Source: HLUCCA09 sp038745585
GTDB taxonomy: Bacteria; Pseudomonadota; Alphaproteobacteria; Rhodobacterales; Rhodobacteraceae
Direction: 5' to 3'
Length of the DNA stretch: 64,000 bases
Assembly (NCBI GenBank): GCA_038745585.1
Contig: JBCDLH010000010.1
Location: 62,001 to 126,000 of the forward strand
Shown here one piece after another: positions 24,609 through 33,359 of the stretch. The position numbers and the translations under genes were made by a program. The first letter of the stretch is position 1, and every line of letters begins with the position of its first letter. The notes beneath the pieces were generated by a model, which did no database searches, was not told where the DNA came from, and saw only the letters and a program-made list of their open reading frames with translations.

Positions 24609-25754
24609 TCACATCGGCGCGCCGGCAAAGACAGGGCGGCGGTGCCCGCTCGCGCTTGTCTCGATAAAGGCGCGGGCTGCATCCAACGCTTCGCGGATTG
24701 TGACGTCCATGTCGAGGTAGCGATAGGTGCCCAAGCGACCGACAAAGGTCACGTTTTCCTCGTGTTCGGCGCGCGCCATGTAGTCGCTTAGCATTTGCTT
24801 TTCGCGGACAAGGCGGATCGGGTAATAGGGCGTATCGCTGGGCTCGCAGGCGCGCGAGTACTCGCGGTAGCAGACGGTCGCGTCGTGGTTCTCCCAAGGC
24901 GCAAAGTGCTTGTGCTCGGTTATCCGCGTATAGGGCACCTCTTCGTCGGTGAAATTCATCACCGCGCAGCCCTGGTAATCTCCATTGGAGATGAAGCGCT
25001 CAAAGTCGAGCGTGCGATAGCCGAGCCGACCAAGCTCATAACCAAAGTAGCCATCAAGCGGGCCCGAATAGAAAACATGGTCATAGGCCGCGGCATCCTG
25101 TCGGCAAAAGGTCGTCTCTAGATGGACAGAGATCGAGGGATGGTTGAGGATCCGGTCCACCATAGCGGTGTAGCCGTTCTGCGGCATCCCCTGAAACTGG
25201 TGGAAGAAGTAATTGTCGTCGTAGTTGAAACGCAACGGCAGGCGCTTGAGGATCGACGCTGGAAGCTCGGTCGGGCTGCAGCCCCATTGTTTGCACGTGT
25301 AGCCCCGAAAGAATGCTTCGTAGAGATCGCGCCCGACAAACCGCAGCGCTTGTTCTTCGAAGGTCTGCGGTTCTGCGATGCTTGTATCGGCGATCTCGGC
25401 GATCCAGGCGCGCGCCTCGGCGGGACGCATCGTCTTGCCGTAGAACTGGTTGATCGTGTGCAGATTGATCGGAAGCGAATAGACGGAGCCCCCCGTTGTC
25501 GCCTTCACGCGGTTTTTGTACGGCAGGAACGTCTCAAACTGATTGACATAATCCCAGACCTCGGCGTCGTCGGTATGGAAAATATGCGGGCCGTAGCGGT
25601 GAACGAGAATGCCGGTGTCACGGTCGCGCTCCGTGTGGCAGTTGCCGGCGACATGGTCTCGCGCATCAACGATCGTGATCCGGTGGCCCTCTTCCGCGAG
25701 TGCACGGCCTAACACCGCCCCGGAAAGTCCGGCACCGACCATAAGTAGTTCCAT
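24609..25754 (-). CDS. glf: UDP-galactopyranose mutase
   Basis: 381 residues, typical family length. The FAD-binding Rossmann motif MVGAGLSGAVLGRALAEEGH is at the N-terminus. HRYGPHIFHTDD, the active-site segment RGYTCKQWGCSPTELPASIL, and C-terminal RLGTYRYLDMDVTI are diagnostic for Glf. The enzyme interconverts UDP-galactopyranose and UDP-galactofuranose using reduced FAD. Its presence shows that the polysaccharide made here probably contains Galf, and the GlfT2-like gene at 17391-18374 is the obvious user. The stop is 15 bp before the tandem GT2 start, so the two are co-transcribed. Confidence 0.96.
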   Translation of the reverse strand: MELLMVGAGLSGAVLGRALAEEGHRITIVDARDHVAGNCHTERDRDTGILVHRYGPHIFHTDDAEVWDYVNQFETFLPYKNRVKATTGGSVYSLPINLHTINQFYGKTMRPAEARAWIAEIADTSIAEPQTFEEQALRFVGRDLYEAFFRGYTCKQWGCSPTELPASILKRLPLRFNYDDNYFFHQFQGMPQNGYTAMVDRILNHPSISVHLETTFCRQDAAAYDHVFYSGPLDGYFGYELGRLGYRTLDFERFISNGDYQGCAVMNFTDEEVPYTRITEHKHFAPWENHDATVCYREYSRACEPSDTPYYPIRLVREKQMLSDYMARAEHEENVTFVGRLGTYRYLDMDVTIREALDAARAFIETSASGHRRPVFAGAPM

Positions 25755-25817
25755 TGAAGTCCCTGCCTTTCGCTTCTGTTGCTTATGCCTGTCGCGGTCG
25801 CTGCCCCTGACGCTGCG

Positions 25818-27428
25818 CTAGGCTCTCAATGCGCGCATGGCGTCCAATTCAATCGGCATGTCCAGGTTTGGCTCGTTCGTCTCGGCCGGTTCGTCGTATT
25901 GCTGAATTCCCATAATCGCGTTGTAATGCGCCAAAAGGCGGTCGCGGTGCGTGTCCAGCGAGACCGGCGCTCGCGCGCCGAGCCAGTAGGTGTCGAAATC
26001 AACACGTTCCGCGAGTACATCTGAAATGACCTTTCGGAAAGCGTGTATGTTCCCGGCCTCGAATGTCATCGGCGGAGAGTTGCCGAGCTCGGAGGCGCCG
26101 CCAAGGTTTGCCGTCACAAGCGGGATATGGCGGGCATGCATCTCAATGGCGACCTGGGGGAGATTGTCCTCCCACATGACGGGAATGAGACCCACATCGA
26201 CGCGCTCAAGGACCTCGTCAAGCGTCGCATGAGAGTAGCCATCGGCATGGCTGACGGAGGCAAAGCGCCCGCCGAGCGCCTTGAGCCGCGCCATGATCTC
26301 GGGCGCACCTGCGCGCGCGGCGAAGACGAGATGAAGCTTTGCAGCCATCCGTGACGGAAGGTCTTCGAGCGCGTCGAGCAGAAAGTAAAACCCTTTATCG
26401 CGGCGCATATAGCCCAGATAGCCGAGCGTGAGCGTGCCGTCTTCCGCGAGAACGCGCCGTGCCGGGCGCGTGCGCCGGAAGAGCTCGGCGTGCTTCGTGC
26501 CGATGTACTCCACCGCAATCTTTGAGCGGTCGAGCCCGAAGCGAGAGGCGACCTCTCCCGCCCTCGTGCTGACGGCGAGGATCAGATCGGCGTTGGAGTT
26601 GATCAACTGCGTGATCTCTCGCCGGCGCCGCTCGTAGCGCGCATGCGCTGGTTCGAGACGCTCAAACGGACCCTCCTCTTGCGGAGGCGCCGTCACCCGC
26701 TGGGGAAAGGCGGCGACGTCGCGCGCGCCCGGACTGGCCAGAGCCGCGAAGGGAAGCGCAGCCTTTGCGAGCCTTGTGCCCAGGCGGAACGCAAGATCGA
26801 AGCCGCGCTGCCCTGGCTTAAGCCCCGCTGATTTGAGCGTTTCGGCGACTGCGAAGGCACGGCGGACGGTTTCGGCATCGGTTCGCGCTTCGCGCGGCAG
26901 GCAAGTCGCGCATTTTAAGCCGCCCTCGAAGTCGACACAGGTCTCGCGTTCCTGATGCCAAAGGTTCACTTGCGGACAGGCCGCGTAGTAATTGTGGATC
27001 GAGTAGACGATGCGCGTCTCTGGAAAGCGCTCCTTGAGCGTCATCACCGAAGCTGGGAGCCCTTCGAGGTTGTTGAAATGTACAATGTCGAATGGGCCTT
27101 CGGCCTCCAGAAAGGCAAAAAACGCCGCGCGTGTCTCTGGATGGTCGACTTGCGCTTCGTGTCCGAAGGAGTTGTGGCTTGCGGCAAGCGTGCCAGAATT
27201 GACCAATTCGAACCGCCGCGCAGCGTGGCTCTCACGGCCCGGCGGGAGGGGTTGCCAGCGGGGGGCGGTCGAGACCGGGTCATGCGAGAGGCCGGCGCAG
27301 AGAAACGTTAGCTCGATATCTGGCGCGCCGCTCAGGCTCTCGATGACATTGCGTTGATAGATCGAGACGCCGCCGCCGCGCCCCTCAGGATCGAGATAGT
27401 CGACCCAATTGAAGTATAACAGTCTCAT
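25818..27428 (-). CDS. GT4 glycosyltransferase (paralogue A)
   Basis: 536 residues. GT-B fold: an N-terminal donor/acceptor domain starting MRLLYFNWVDYLD, and the GT4 C-terminal domain with LGYLGYMRRDKGFYFLLDAL and the nucleotide-binding stretch VMWEDNLPQVAIEMHARH. A cysteine-rich insert follows the acceptor region (CPQVNLWHQERETC, then CATC). The start at 27428 is chosen by alignment with the neighbouring paralogue; a longer frame to 27593 adds an unrelated 55-residue extension. It has an unusual C-terminal Glu/Asn-rich tail. The sugar is unknown. It is clearly related to the next gene upstream on this strand, so one is a duplicate of the other. Confidence 0.9.
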   Translation of the reverse strand: MRLLYFNWVDYLDPEGRGGGVSIYQRNVIESLSGAPDIELTFLCAGLSHDPVSTAPRWQPLPPGRESHAARRFELVNSGTLAASHNSFGHEAQVDHPETRAAFFAFLEAEGPFDIVHFNNLEGLPASVMTLKERFPETRIVYSIHNYYAACPQVNLWHQERETCVDFEGGLKCATCLPREARTDAETVRRAFAVAETLKSAGLKPGQRGFDLAFRLGTRLAKAALPFAALASPGARDVAAFPQRVTAPPQEEGPFERLEPAHARYERRRREITQLINSNADLILAVSTRAGEVASRFGLDRSKIAVEYIGTKHAELFRRTRPARRVLAEDGTLTLGYLGYMRRDKGFYFLLDALEDLPSRMAAKLHLVFAARAGAPEIMARLKALGGRFASVSHADGYSHATLDEVLERVDVGLIPVMWEDNLPQVAIEMHARHIPLVTANLGGASELGNSPPMTFEAGNIHAFRKVISDVLAERVDFDTYWLGARAPVSLDTHRDRLLAHYNAIMGIQQYDEPAETNEPNLDMPIELDAMRALRA

Positions 27429-27606
27429 CGCGAGATCGCATCCTGCGCGGCGGTGTGTGCCGTTCCAGTGGCGCATGCTCTGCGTCACCCTTTCGGCGCA
27501 TCTAGCAGCCTGGCCGCGGTCCAGCAACGTTGCAGCGGTCAGATGTGCGAAAGCCCGCCAAAACAGAGGTTTGATGAGCGCAGTTCGATCCACTATGCGC
27601 TCAATA

Positions 27607-29094
27607 CTACCGCATCAGGGACCTGTAGAGGCGCAGCAGCGCGTCGGCATGCGTTGCAGGGCTGATCGGGGTCAGCGCCCCGTGCCAATAGGCCGTTAGG
27701 TCGAGGCCCCGTTCAAGGATCCCGCGCAACCGGGCCTCGAGCGCGGCCGCGTTCCCAGCTGGAAAAACGAGGCGATTGCAATTGCCCAGCTCGCGCGCCC
27801 CTCCGCGGTCGGAGGTCAGAAGCGGGATGTGGCGGGCGTGCAACTCAATGGCGACCTGGGGGAGGTTGTCCTCCCACAGCGATGGCACGATCCCGAGATC
27901 GACGCCCGCTAAAATCTCGTCCAGCTCGTCCCGCCTATAGCCCTTGAAGAACCGCAGATCTGCTAACTGCAACGCCAAAGCTTCGACGCGGGCCGCCGTG
28001 GCCGGGTCGCGCGGTGCGGCAGCGATGGTAAGGCGCAAGCGCCGGAGGAGGTCGGGCGCCATCGCCTCCAAGGTGTTAAGGAGAAAGAAAAAGCCTTTGT
28101 CGCGGCGCATATAGCCAAGAAACGCAAGGCCCAACGTTCCATCCGGTGCCGGCAGCCGCGGTGCCGGCTGCGTTTTGGCGAATAGTTCGGCGTGGTCGGT
28201 CCCGATGCGGCTTACGGTGAGGTGAGCAGAGCAGATGCCGAAGCCGCGCGCGATCTCAGCTGTTCTGTCCGAGACCGCGAGCACGCTATCGGCATAGGTG
28301 TTGAGCATTTCGACGAAGGCGGCACGTCGCTCGGCAAAGCCTGCTGCCGCAGAGGGGCTTGGCTCGGGTTCGGAGAGTGCGACGGCCTCGGCCACGCGCG
28401 CACGGCGCCGGTCGGAGGCACGGCGGAGTGTTTCGGCGCCGAGACGTGCAAGCGGTTGAACCACTTGATCATAACCTGCATTGCCACGCCGCAGGCCCAC
28501 GCGCTCGAGCGCGCGCGCGGCGCCGTAGGCGACGCGAAGCCGTGCTGGGTCGCGACGGACGGGCAAGCAGGAAACGCACGCCCGCCCATGCTCGAAGTCG
28601 GAGCAGTGCGCCCGCTCGCTTTGCCAAAGGTTCACCTGGGGACAGAACGGATAGTAGTTGTGCAGGGCCACGACAAATCGTGTCGCCGGCCAGCGCGAGC
28701 GCAGCGCAAGAACGGCTGCTGGAAGTCCTTCAAGCGAGTTAAAATGAACGACGTCAAAGGGCCCTTCCGCCTCGACAAAGCGCGCGAACGCCGCCTCGGT
28801 CAGCGCGTGCCGGACCTGTTCGGGACAGCCAAAAGCGTGGTGGGCGGGCGACAGCGGAAGGGTGTCGATCATTTGAAACCGGCGCTCCCCCGGCGCGTCG
28901 GGATGGTTTCGCAGACGCTCCCAGCGCGGCGGGCCGGGTTTGAGCGAATGTGCAAGACCTGCGCAAAGAAACGTCGCCTCAACGCCGCTGCGCCGCGCAA
29001 ACTCGACCATGAGAGTGCGCTGGTAGACTGTGACGCCGCCCCCGCGCCCCGCCGCATCTCGGTAGTCGGCCCAATTGTAGTAAAGGATGCGCAC
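27607..29094 (-). CDS. GT4 glycosyltransferase (paralogue B)
   Basis: 495 residues, with the same architecture and many identical blocks as the gene at 25818-27428: the start MRILYYNWADYRD, the acceptor-domain HNYYPFCPQVNLW with a Cys-x2-Cys (CVSC) further on, LGYMRRDKGFFFLLNTLE, and LWEDNLPQVAIELHARHIPL. It differs in the middle, where there is an Arg/Ala-rich helix about residues 225-260, and it lacks the long C-terminal tail. It probably adds a related sugar, or the same sugar at another position, in the capsule repeat. It lies 12 bp upstream of the stop side of the ABC permease gene and 178 bp before paralogue A. Confidence 0.9.
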   Translation of the reverse strand: MRILYYNWADYRDAAGRGGGVTVYQRTLMVEFARRSGVEATFLCAGLAHSLKPGPPRWERLRNHPDAPGERRFQMIDTLPLSPAHHAFGCPEQVRHALTEAAFARFVEAEGPFDVVHFNSLEGLPAAVLALRSRWPATRFVVALHNYYPFCPQVNLWQSERAHCSDFEHGRACVSCLPVRRDPARLRVAYGAARALERVGLRRGNAGYDQVVQPLARLGAETLRRASDRRRARVAEAVALSEPEPSPSAAAGFAERRAAFVEMLNTYADSVLAVSDRTAEIARGFGICSAHLTVSRIGTDHAELFAKTQPAPRLPAPDGTLGLAFLGYMRRDKGFFFLLNTLEAMAPDLLRRLRLTIAAAPRDPATAARVEALALQLADLRFFKGYRRDELDEILAGVDLGIVPSLWEDNLPQVAIELHARHIPLLTSDRGGARELGNCNRLVFPAGNAAALEARLRGILERGLDLTAYWHGALTPISPATHADALLRLYRSLMR

Positions 29095-29106
29095 CGTCCG
29101 CCGAAC

Positions 29107-29934
29107 CTAGCGATTCAGGAAGTCGCGGTGAAAGCGATTTAGGAACAAGAGGCCAAAGAACAGGGTGATCGCGCTGAGCAAGCCAAGATAGAGCGGCGAC
29201 GCGTAGCTCGCGTCATAGCTCGGATAGAACCCGCGCCGCATGATGCCAACGACATGGATGATCGGGTTCCACCACGCGGCATCCTGAAACTGCCGTGGGA
29301 TCTGCTCGAAAGTGAACATCACGCAAGAGACAAGGAACAGCGGACGCGTCAGCACATTCCAAATCCGCTGATAGAGAGGAAAGACCTCAATCAGAAAGCA
29401 GTTGAGGGTGCCGATGCCAAGCCCAAGGAATGCCCCAAGTGCAACGGCGGAGAAGATCGCGCCGAGATCGAGGATAGAGGATAGATCGAAGAGGATGTGG
29501 ATACCGAAGAGGAGGATGTAAAGCACGAGGACTTGCGTCAGCAGCGTAAGCACAAAGCCGGCGATGATCGTGTCGGTAAAACGTACGCCGGGATAGAAGA
29601 GGAGGGGTCGATTGCTCTCGAGGCTCGATGCGACACGGCCCGCTATGGAGAGGATCAGGCTAAGCATGAGTGTCCCGGTGGCGAGAAAGAGCGGGAAGTT
29701 GGTGCCAAGTGCCGGCTCGCGCACGCGAAAGCCCGTGGAAAGGATAAAGGTCAGGAGCGCGATGCCGCCGATAGGCTCCAGCAGCGCCCAGAGGTAACCA
29801 CCGGGGCTACGGCCATAGCTCGTCTGCATCTCGCGTAGGATCAGAGCGCCAATCGTACGCGGCGTCTTGAAACGCCGAGGCTGCTGGGCGGGGCGTAGCG
29901 GCGGCGTGGCAGGAAGCTGGGGCGTGTCCGTCAT
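29107..29934 (-). CDS. Capsule ABC transporter permease (KpsM/BexB/CtrC type)
   Basis: 275 residues. It has six predicted membrane helices of the ABC-2 type. IGALILREMQTSYGRSPGGY followed by LWALLEPIGGIALL is the signature N-terminal amphipathic segment of KpsM-family permeases. It exports lipid-linked capsular polysaccharide across the inner membrane with the ATPase encoded at 31668-32348. It is transcribed divergently from the kpsE-like gene; the 137 bp between them must hold both promoters, although I cannot assign clear -35/-10 boxes. The N-terminal 25 residues are Pro-rich. It leads the minus-strand glycosyltransferase run down to 18382. Confidence 0.9.
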   Translation of the reverse strand: MTDTPQLPATPPLRPAQQPRRFKTPRTIGALILREMQTSYGRSPGGYLWALLEPIGGIALLTFILSTGFRVREPALGTNFPLFLATGTLMLSLILSIAGRVASSLESNRPLLFYPGVRFTDTIIAGFVLTLLTQVLVLYILLFGIHILFDLSSILDLGAIFSAVALGAFLGLGIGTLNCFLIEVFPLYQRIWNVLTRPLFLVSCVMFTFEQIPRQFQDAAWWNPIIHVVGIMRRGFYPSYDASYASPLYLGLLSAITLFFGLLFLNRFHRDFLNR

Positions 29935-30071
29935 TGCGTGCTGGTTGATCTTTCCGGAGCGGATTTCAGTCGGCGGAGCCCAAAGGCGCGCGGATCCTCG
30001 CTCTTCCCAGGCCGCGCATGACTGGAGGAGGTGTGGATTATTTCATGCACATTATGTAGGGAGATCGGGAC

Positions 30072-31658
30072 ATGATCCATCACTTTGTCTTTTCTCCGAC
30101 GCGCCCGATGTCCGGCATTTGTGCCGCCGCTGCGGACGGCTCGCGTGGCGCGCGGTCGGCCGGGCCCCGCAAGACGGCGCGGGAGGAGTTCGACGGAGCG
30201 GACGGTCCGAACGCCGCGGATCGGGCGCAAAAAAAACCGAGGTCGGCAGAGCTCGAAAGCGCCAAGATCGGTCCGGCCGGGCTGCCACGCTCTGTCGAAC
30301 GTGCCAGCGTGGGGCGTTGGCCGAGCGGAGAGGGCCGGGTCGGTGCATTGCGCCCCGCTGTCGAGCCAAAGCGTGAATGGTCGGCGGCTGCGATTGCTCC
30401 TTCGCCGCCGCCTTCCCCAACGGAGGCTGCTAAGCCCGAGATGACAGGGCAAACGCAGATGTCCTTGCCGCCCTGGCTTGCCGCAAAGACCGGGATGCAG
30501 CTTGCCACCCCCGCCGCTACGCCGAGCGCAGTCCCGCCGCCCGTTGCAACGGCGCGCCCGCGGGCCCGACACGGAATGCTGCTGGTGGCCCTACTCCTTA
30601 TGGTCGTGGCCCCTGTCGCCGTTTCCGCCTGGTACCTCTACGCGCGCGCCGCCGATCAATACGCCTCGACGTTGGCGTTCTCGGTTCGCAAGGAAGAGGG
30701 GCCGAGCGCATCTGAACTACTCGGCGGGTTGACCGGTCTTTCCGGCGCAAGCTCGTCCGACACCGACGTCTTGGCAGAGTTCATCCAGAGCCAGGACCTT
30801 GTGCGCCGGATCGACACGTCGCTTGACCTGCGCAGTATCTACACCAAGCCCAGTGGCGATCCGATTTTCACGCTGAAGGAAGACGCCCCCATCGAAGACC
30901 TCGTGGTCTATTGGAACCGCATGGTCACCCTCTACTACGACGGTGCGCAGGGTCTAATCGAAGTGCGCGTGCTCGCGTTCGCGCCGCAGGACGCGGAGGC
31001 CATCGCTAACGCGATTTACAATGAAAGCTCGCTTATGATCAACGCGCTCACCGCCATTGCGCGGGACGACGCGACGCGCTTTGCGCGGGGCGAGCTGGAG
31101 GCAGCGGTCGACCGGCTCAAAGCTGCGCGGACGGCGCTGACAGAGTTTCGCACCCGCACGCAGATCGTCGACCCGAACGCTGACATCCAAGGTCAGATGG
31201 GGCTGTTGAATACATTGCAGGCGCAGCTTGCAGACAGCCTGATCGAGCTCGATCTGCTGCGAGAGACGACGCGTGAAGGCGATCCTCGGATCCGCCAGAC
31301 AGAGCAGCGCATCGCCGTGATCGAAAAGCGGATCGAGGAGGAGCGCGCAAAGTTCGGCATCGGCGGAGGCGGGGCTTCAGACGAGGCGTTTGCCGATCTC
31401 GTCGGCGAATACGAGAGTCTGATCGTCGACCGCGAGTTTGCCGAGCAGGCCTATCTCACGGCGCTGACAAATTTCGACTCCGCCCAAGCCGAAGCGCAGC
31501 GTCAGAGCCGCTATCTCGCGGCGCACATTCAGCCCACCTTGGCCGAGAGTGCCGAGTATCCGCGGCGTGAGATGATCCTTCTCGCGATCGGCTTTTTCGC
31601 TGTCGCGGCCTGGGGCACGGCGCTCCTGATCTATTATTCGATCAAGGATCGGCGGTAA
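30072..31658 (+). CDS. Capsule export inner-membrane protein (KpsE/BexC/CtrB, PCP-3) with long N-terminal extension
   Basis: 528 residues. The conserved part starts with a membrane helix at residues 168-190 (MLLVALLLMVVAPVAVSAWY), runs through a periplasmic region with coiled coil (LKAARTALTEFRTRTQIVDP), and ends in a second helix and a short cytoplasmic tail (LLIYYSIKDRR). This is the two-helix polysaccharide co-polymerase without a tyrosine-kinase domain. The first about 165 residues are Ala/Pro/Arg-rich and look disordered; usual family length is nearer 380-430. The ATG at 30072 has GGGAGA at a good distance. An internal ATG at residue 124 lacks one, so the long form is favoured. It bridges the ABC transporter and the outer-membrane export lipoprotein. 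Confidence 0.88.
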   Translation: MIHHFVFSPTRPMSGICAAAADGSRGARSAGPRKTAREEFDGADGPNAADRAQKKPRSAELESAKIGPAGLPRSVERASVGRWPSGEGRVGALRPAVEPKREWSAAAIAPSPPPSPTEAAKPEMTGQTQMSLPPWLAAKTGMQLATPAATPSAVPPPVATARPRARHGMLLVALLLMVVAPVAVSAWYLYARAADQYASTLAFSVRKEEGPSASELLGGLTGLSGASSSDTDVLAEFIQSQDLVRRIDTSLDLRSIYTKPSGDPIFTLKEDAPIEDLVVYWNRMVTLYYDGAQGLIEVRVLAFAPQDAEAIANAIYNESSLMINALTAIARDDATRFARGELEAAVDRLKAARTALTEFRTRTQIVDPNADIQGQMGLLNTLQAQLADSLIELDLLRETTREGDPRIRQTEQRIAVIEKRIEEERAKFGIGGGGASDEAFADLVGEYESLIVDREFAEQAYLTALTNFDSAQAEAQRQSRYLAAHIQPTLAESAEYPRREMILLAIGFFAVAAWGTALLIYYSIKDRR

Positions 31659-31667
31659 GACACAGCG

Positions 31668-32348
31668 ATGATTGAGCTAAACAAAGTTTCCAAAGCCTTC
31701 TACACGACCGGACACCGCGAGGTTGTCGCGGATGAGATATGTGCGGTTATCCCGACGGGCCGGCGCCTCGGCCTTTTGGGACGAAATGGCGCCGGAAAGT
31801 CGAGCCTTTTGAAAATGATCGCCGGTACGATGGATCCCGATAGCGGCACGATCAGCTCCACGGGCACGATTTCCTGGCCCGTGGGCTATGCCGGCGCGTT
31901 CCATGGCGAATTGACCGGCGCTCAGAACGTCCGCTTCATCGCGCGGGTCTACGGCATCGACACCGACGACCTGATAGCTTTCGTCGATCAGTTCGCCGAA
32001 CTCGAGCATTACTTTCACCTGCCCTTGCGCACCTATTCGAGCGGGATGCGTGCAAAACTCTCGTTTGGGATCTCAATGGGGATCGCGTTCGACACCTATC
32101 TGGTCGACGAAAGCACCGCGGTCGGCGATGCAGCGTTTCGAGCAAGAAGCCGCGCCTATTTCCTGGATCGGATGTCGCGCTCCGGCGCGGTCGTTGTCAG
32201 CCATGGGCTCAAGATGGTCCGGGATCTTTGCGATTGCGGAGCGGTTTTGGAAAAAGGAAAGCTGACCTACTACGAGGATGTCGAGGAAGCCGTCGACCAC
32301 CACAACTATCTGATGAGTGCGAGCCGTGCCGACGAGGAGGAGGTGTGA
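31668..32348 (+). CDS. Capsule ABC transporter ATP-binding protein (KpsT/BexA/CtrD type)
   Basis: 226 residues. Walker A GRNGAGKSS, the signature region YSSGMRAKLSFGIS and Walker B YLVDESTAVGD are intact; the Glu after the Walker B Asp and the YSSGM form of the signature are typical of the KpsT/Wzt group. There is no C-terminal carbohydrate-binding domain as in O-antigen Wzt, in line with capsule export. It energises the KpsM-like permease at 29107-29934. It begins 9 bp after the KpsE-like gene and its TGA overlaps the GTG of the following epimerase gene. Confidence 0.93.
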   Translation: MIELNKVSKAFYTTGHREVVADEICAVIPTGRRLGLLGRNGAGKSSLLKMIAGTMDPDSGTISSTGTISWPVGYAGAFHGELTGAQNVRFIARVYGIDTDDLIAFVDQFAELEHYFHLPLRTYSSGMRAKLSFGISMGIAFDTYLVDESTAVGDAAFRARSRAYFLDRMSRSGAVVVSHGLKMVRDLCDCGAVLEKGKLTYYEDVEEAVDHHNYLMSASRADEEEV

Positions 32349-33295
32349 GCTTGCGCGTCCTTGTCACCGGCGGCGCCGGCTTTATCGGGCGCGCGCTCTG
32401 CCACAGGTTGGTTGCAACGGGCCACACCGTCGCGGTCCTCGACGATCTTTCCAGCGGGGATGCGCTTGCGCTGCCGCAAGCCGTGCGCTTCCATCGCGCC
32501 GACATCTGCGACCGGACCGCCCTGCGCGAGGCGCTGCTCGGCGTCGATGCGGTTTTTCATCTCGCGGCTGTATCCTCGGTAGAGGCCTGCCTCGCGGCAC
32601 CCGCGGCTACGAGCCGGACCAATCTGCAGGGGACGGTCGTCCTGCTTGAGGAAGCAGCGGGCCGGCCCGTCATCCATACCTCCTCGGCCGCGGTCTATGG
32701 CAACCAGAAACGGCTGCCGATCCACGAGACAGCAACGCCCAACCCGATTTCACCTTACGCGGTCGACAAGCTTGGCAGCGAGTGGCACCTGGCGCGAGCG
32801 GCTTCGCTGAACGGCGCGCGCACGGCTGCTCTGCGCCTCTTTAATGTCTACGGACCCGGGCAGCGCATGGGCGCGCCCTCTGCCGGCGTCGTCGCCCGCT
32901 TTGCCGAGCTCGCGCATCTGGGTGCGCCGGTGGTCATCCAGGGCGATGGCGGGCAGGTCCGCGACTTTGTCCATATCGACGATGTCGTCGAGGCGCTGGT
33001 GGCCACGCTCGGCTACGTCTTGCGTGCGCCAGCGGGACACCACCTGTGTGCCAATGTTTGTAGCGGAACGGCTGTGACGATCCTTGATCTCGCGCGGCAA
33101 TTGTCTGACCTCGCCGGGCGCTGTGCGCCTCTCCGCTTTGCGCCGAGCCGTCTCGGCGATATCCGTCGATCGCTGGGGGACCGGTCGCGGGCGGAGGCGC
33201 TGATCGGTGTGACCCCGCAGCAGAATTTGCACGCGGGCTTGCTTGATGTCCTTCGCGCCTATGACGACCAAACTTTCAGCTTGAGAGCGCTCTAG
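32345..33295 (+). CDS. NAD-dependent sugar epimerase (UDP-glucose 4-epimerase-like SDR)
   Basis: 316 residues from a GTG that overlaps the kpsT-like stop. Rossmann motif VLVTGGAGFIGRAL, catalytic SSAAVYGNQ and SPYAVDK (Tyr-x3-Lys), and LRLFNVYGPGQ put it in the extended SDR group with WbpP/GalE-like 4-epimerases. If it converts UDP-glucose to UDP-galactose, it would feed the UDP-galactopyranose mutase of this locus; a GlcNAc/GalNAc substrate is equally possible from sequence alone. Longer upstream frames lie inside the ATPase gene. It ends 64 bp before the convergent fliI gene and is the last gene of the capsule locus. Confidence 0.82.
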   Translation: MSLRVLVTGGAGFIGRALCHRLVATGHTVAVLDDLSSGDALALPQAVRFHRADICDRTALREALLGVDAVFHLAAVSSVEACLAAPAATSRTNLQGTVVLLEEAAGRPVIHTSSAAVYGNQKRLPIHETATPNPISPYAVDKLGSEWHLARAASLNGARTAALRLFNVYGPGQRMGAPSAGVVARFAELAHLGAPVVIQGDGGQVRDFVHIDDVVEALVATLGYVLRAPAGHHLCANVCSGTAVTILDLARQLSDLAGRCAPLRFAPSRLGDIRRSLGDRSRAEALIGVTPQQNLHAGLLDVLRAYDDQTFSLRAL

Positions 33296-33359
33296 CCGCG
33301 CCGGGTCGCAGAGGTGCGCGTTGCGCGTGCAACCCAACCGTTATGGCATCCGAGGGCTG

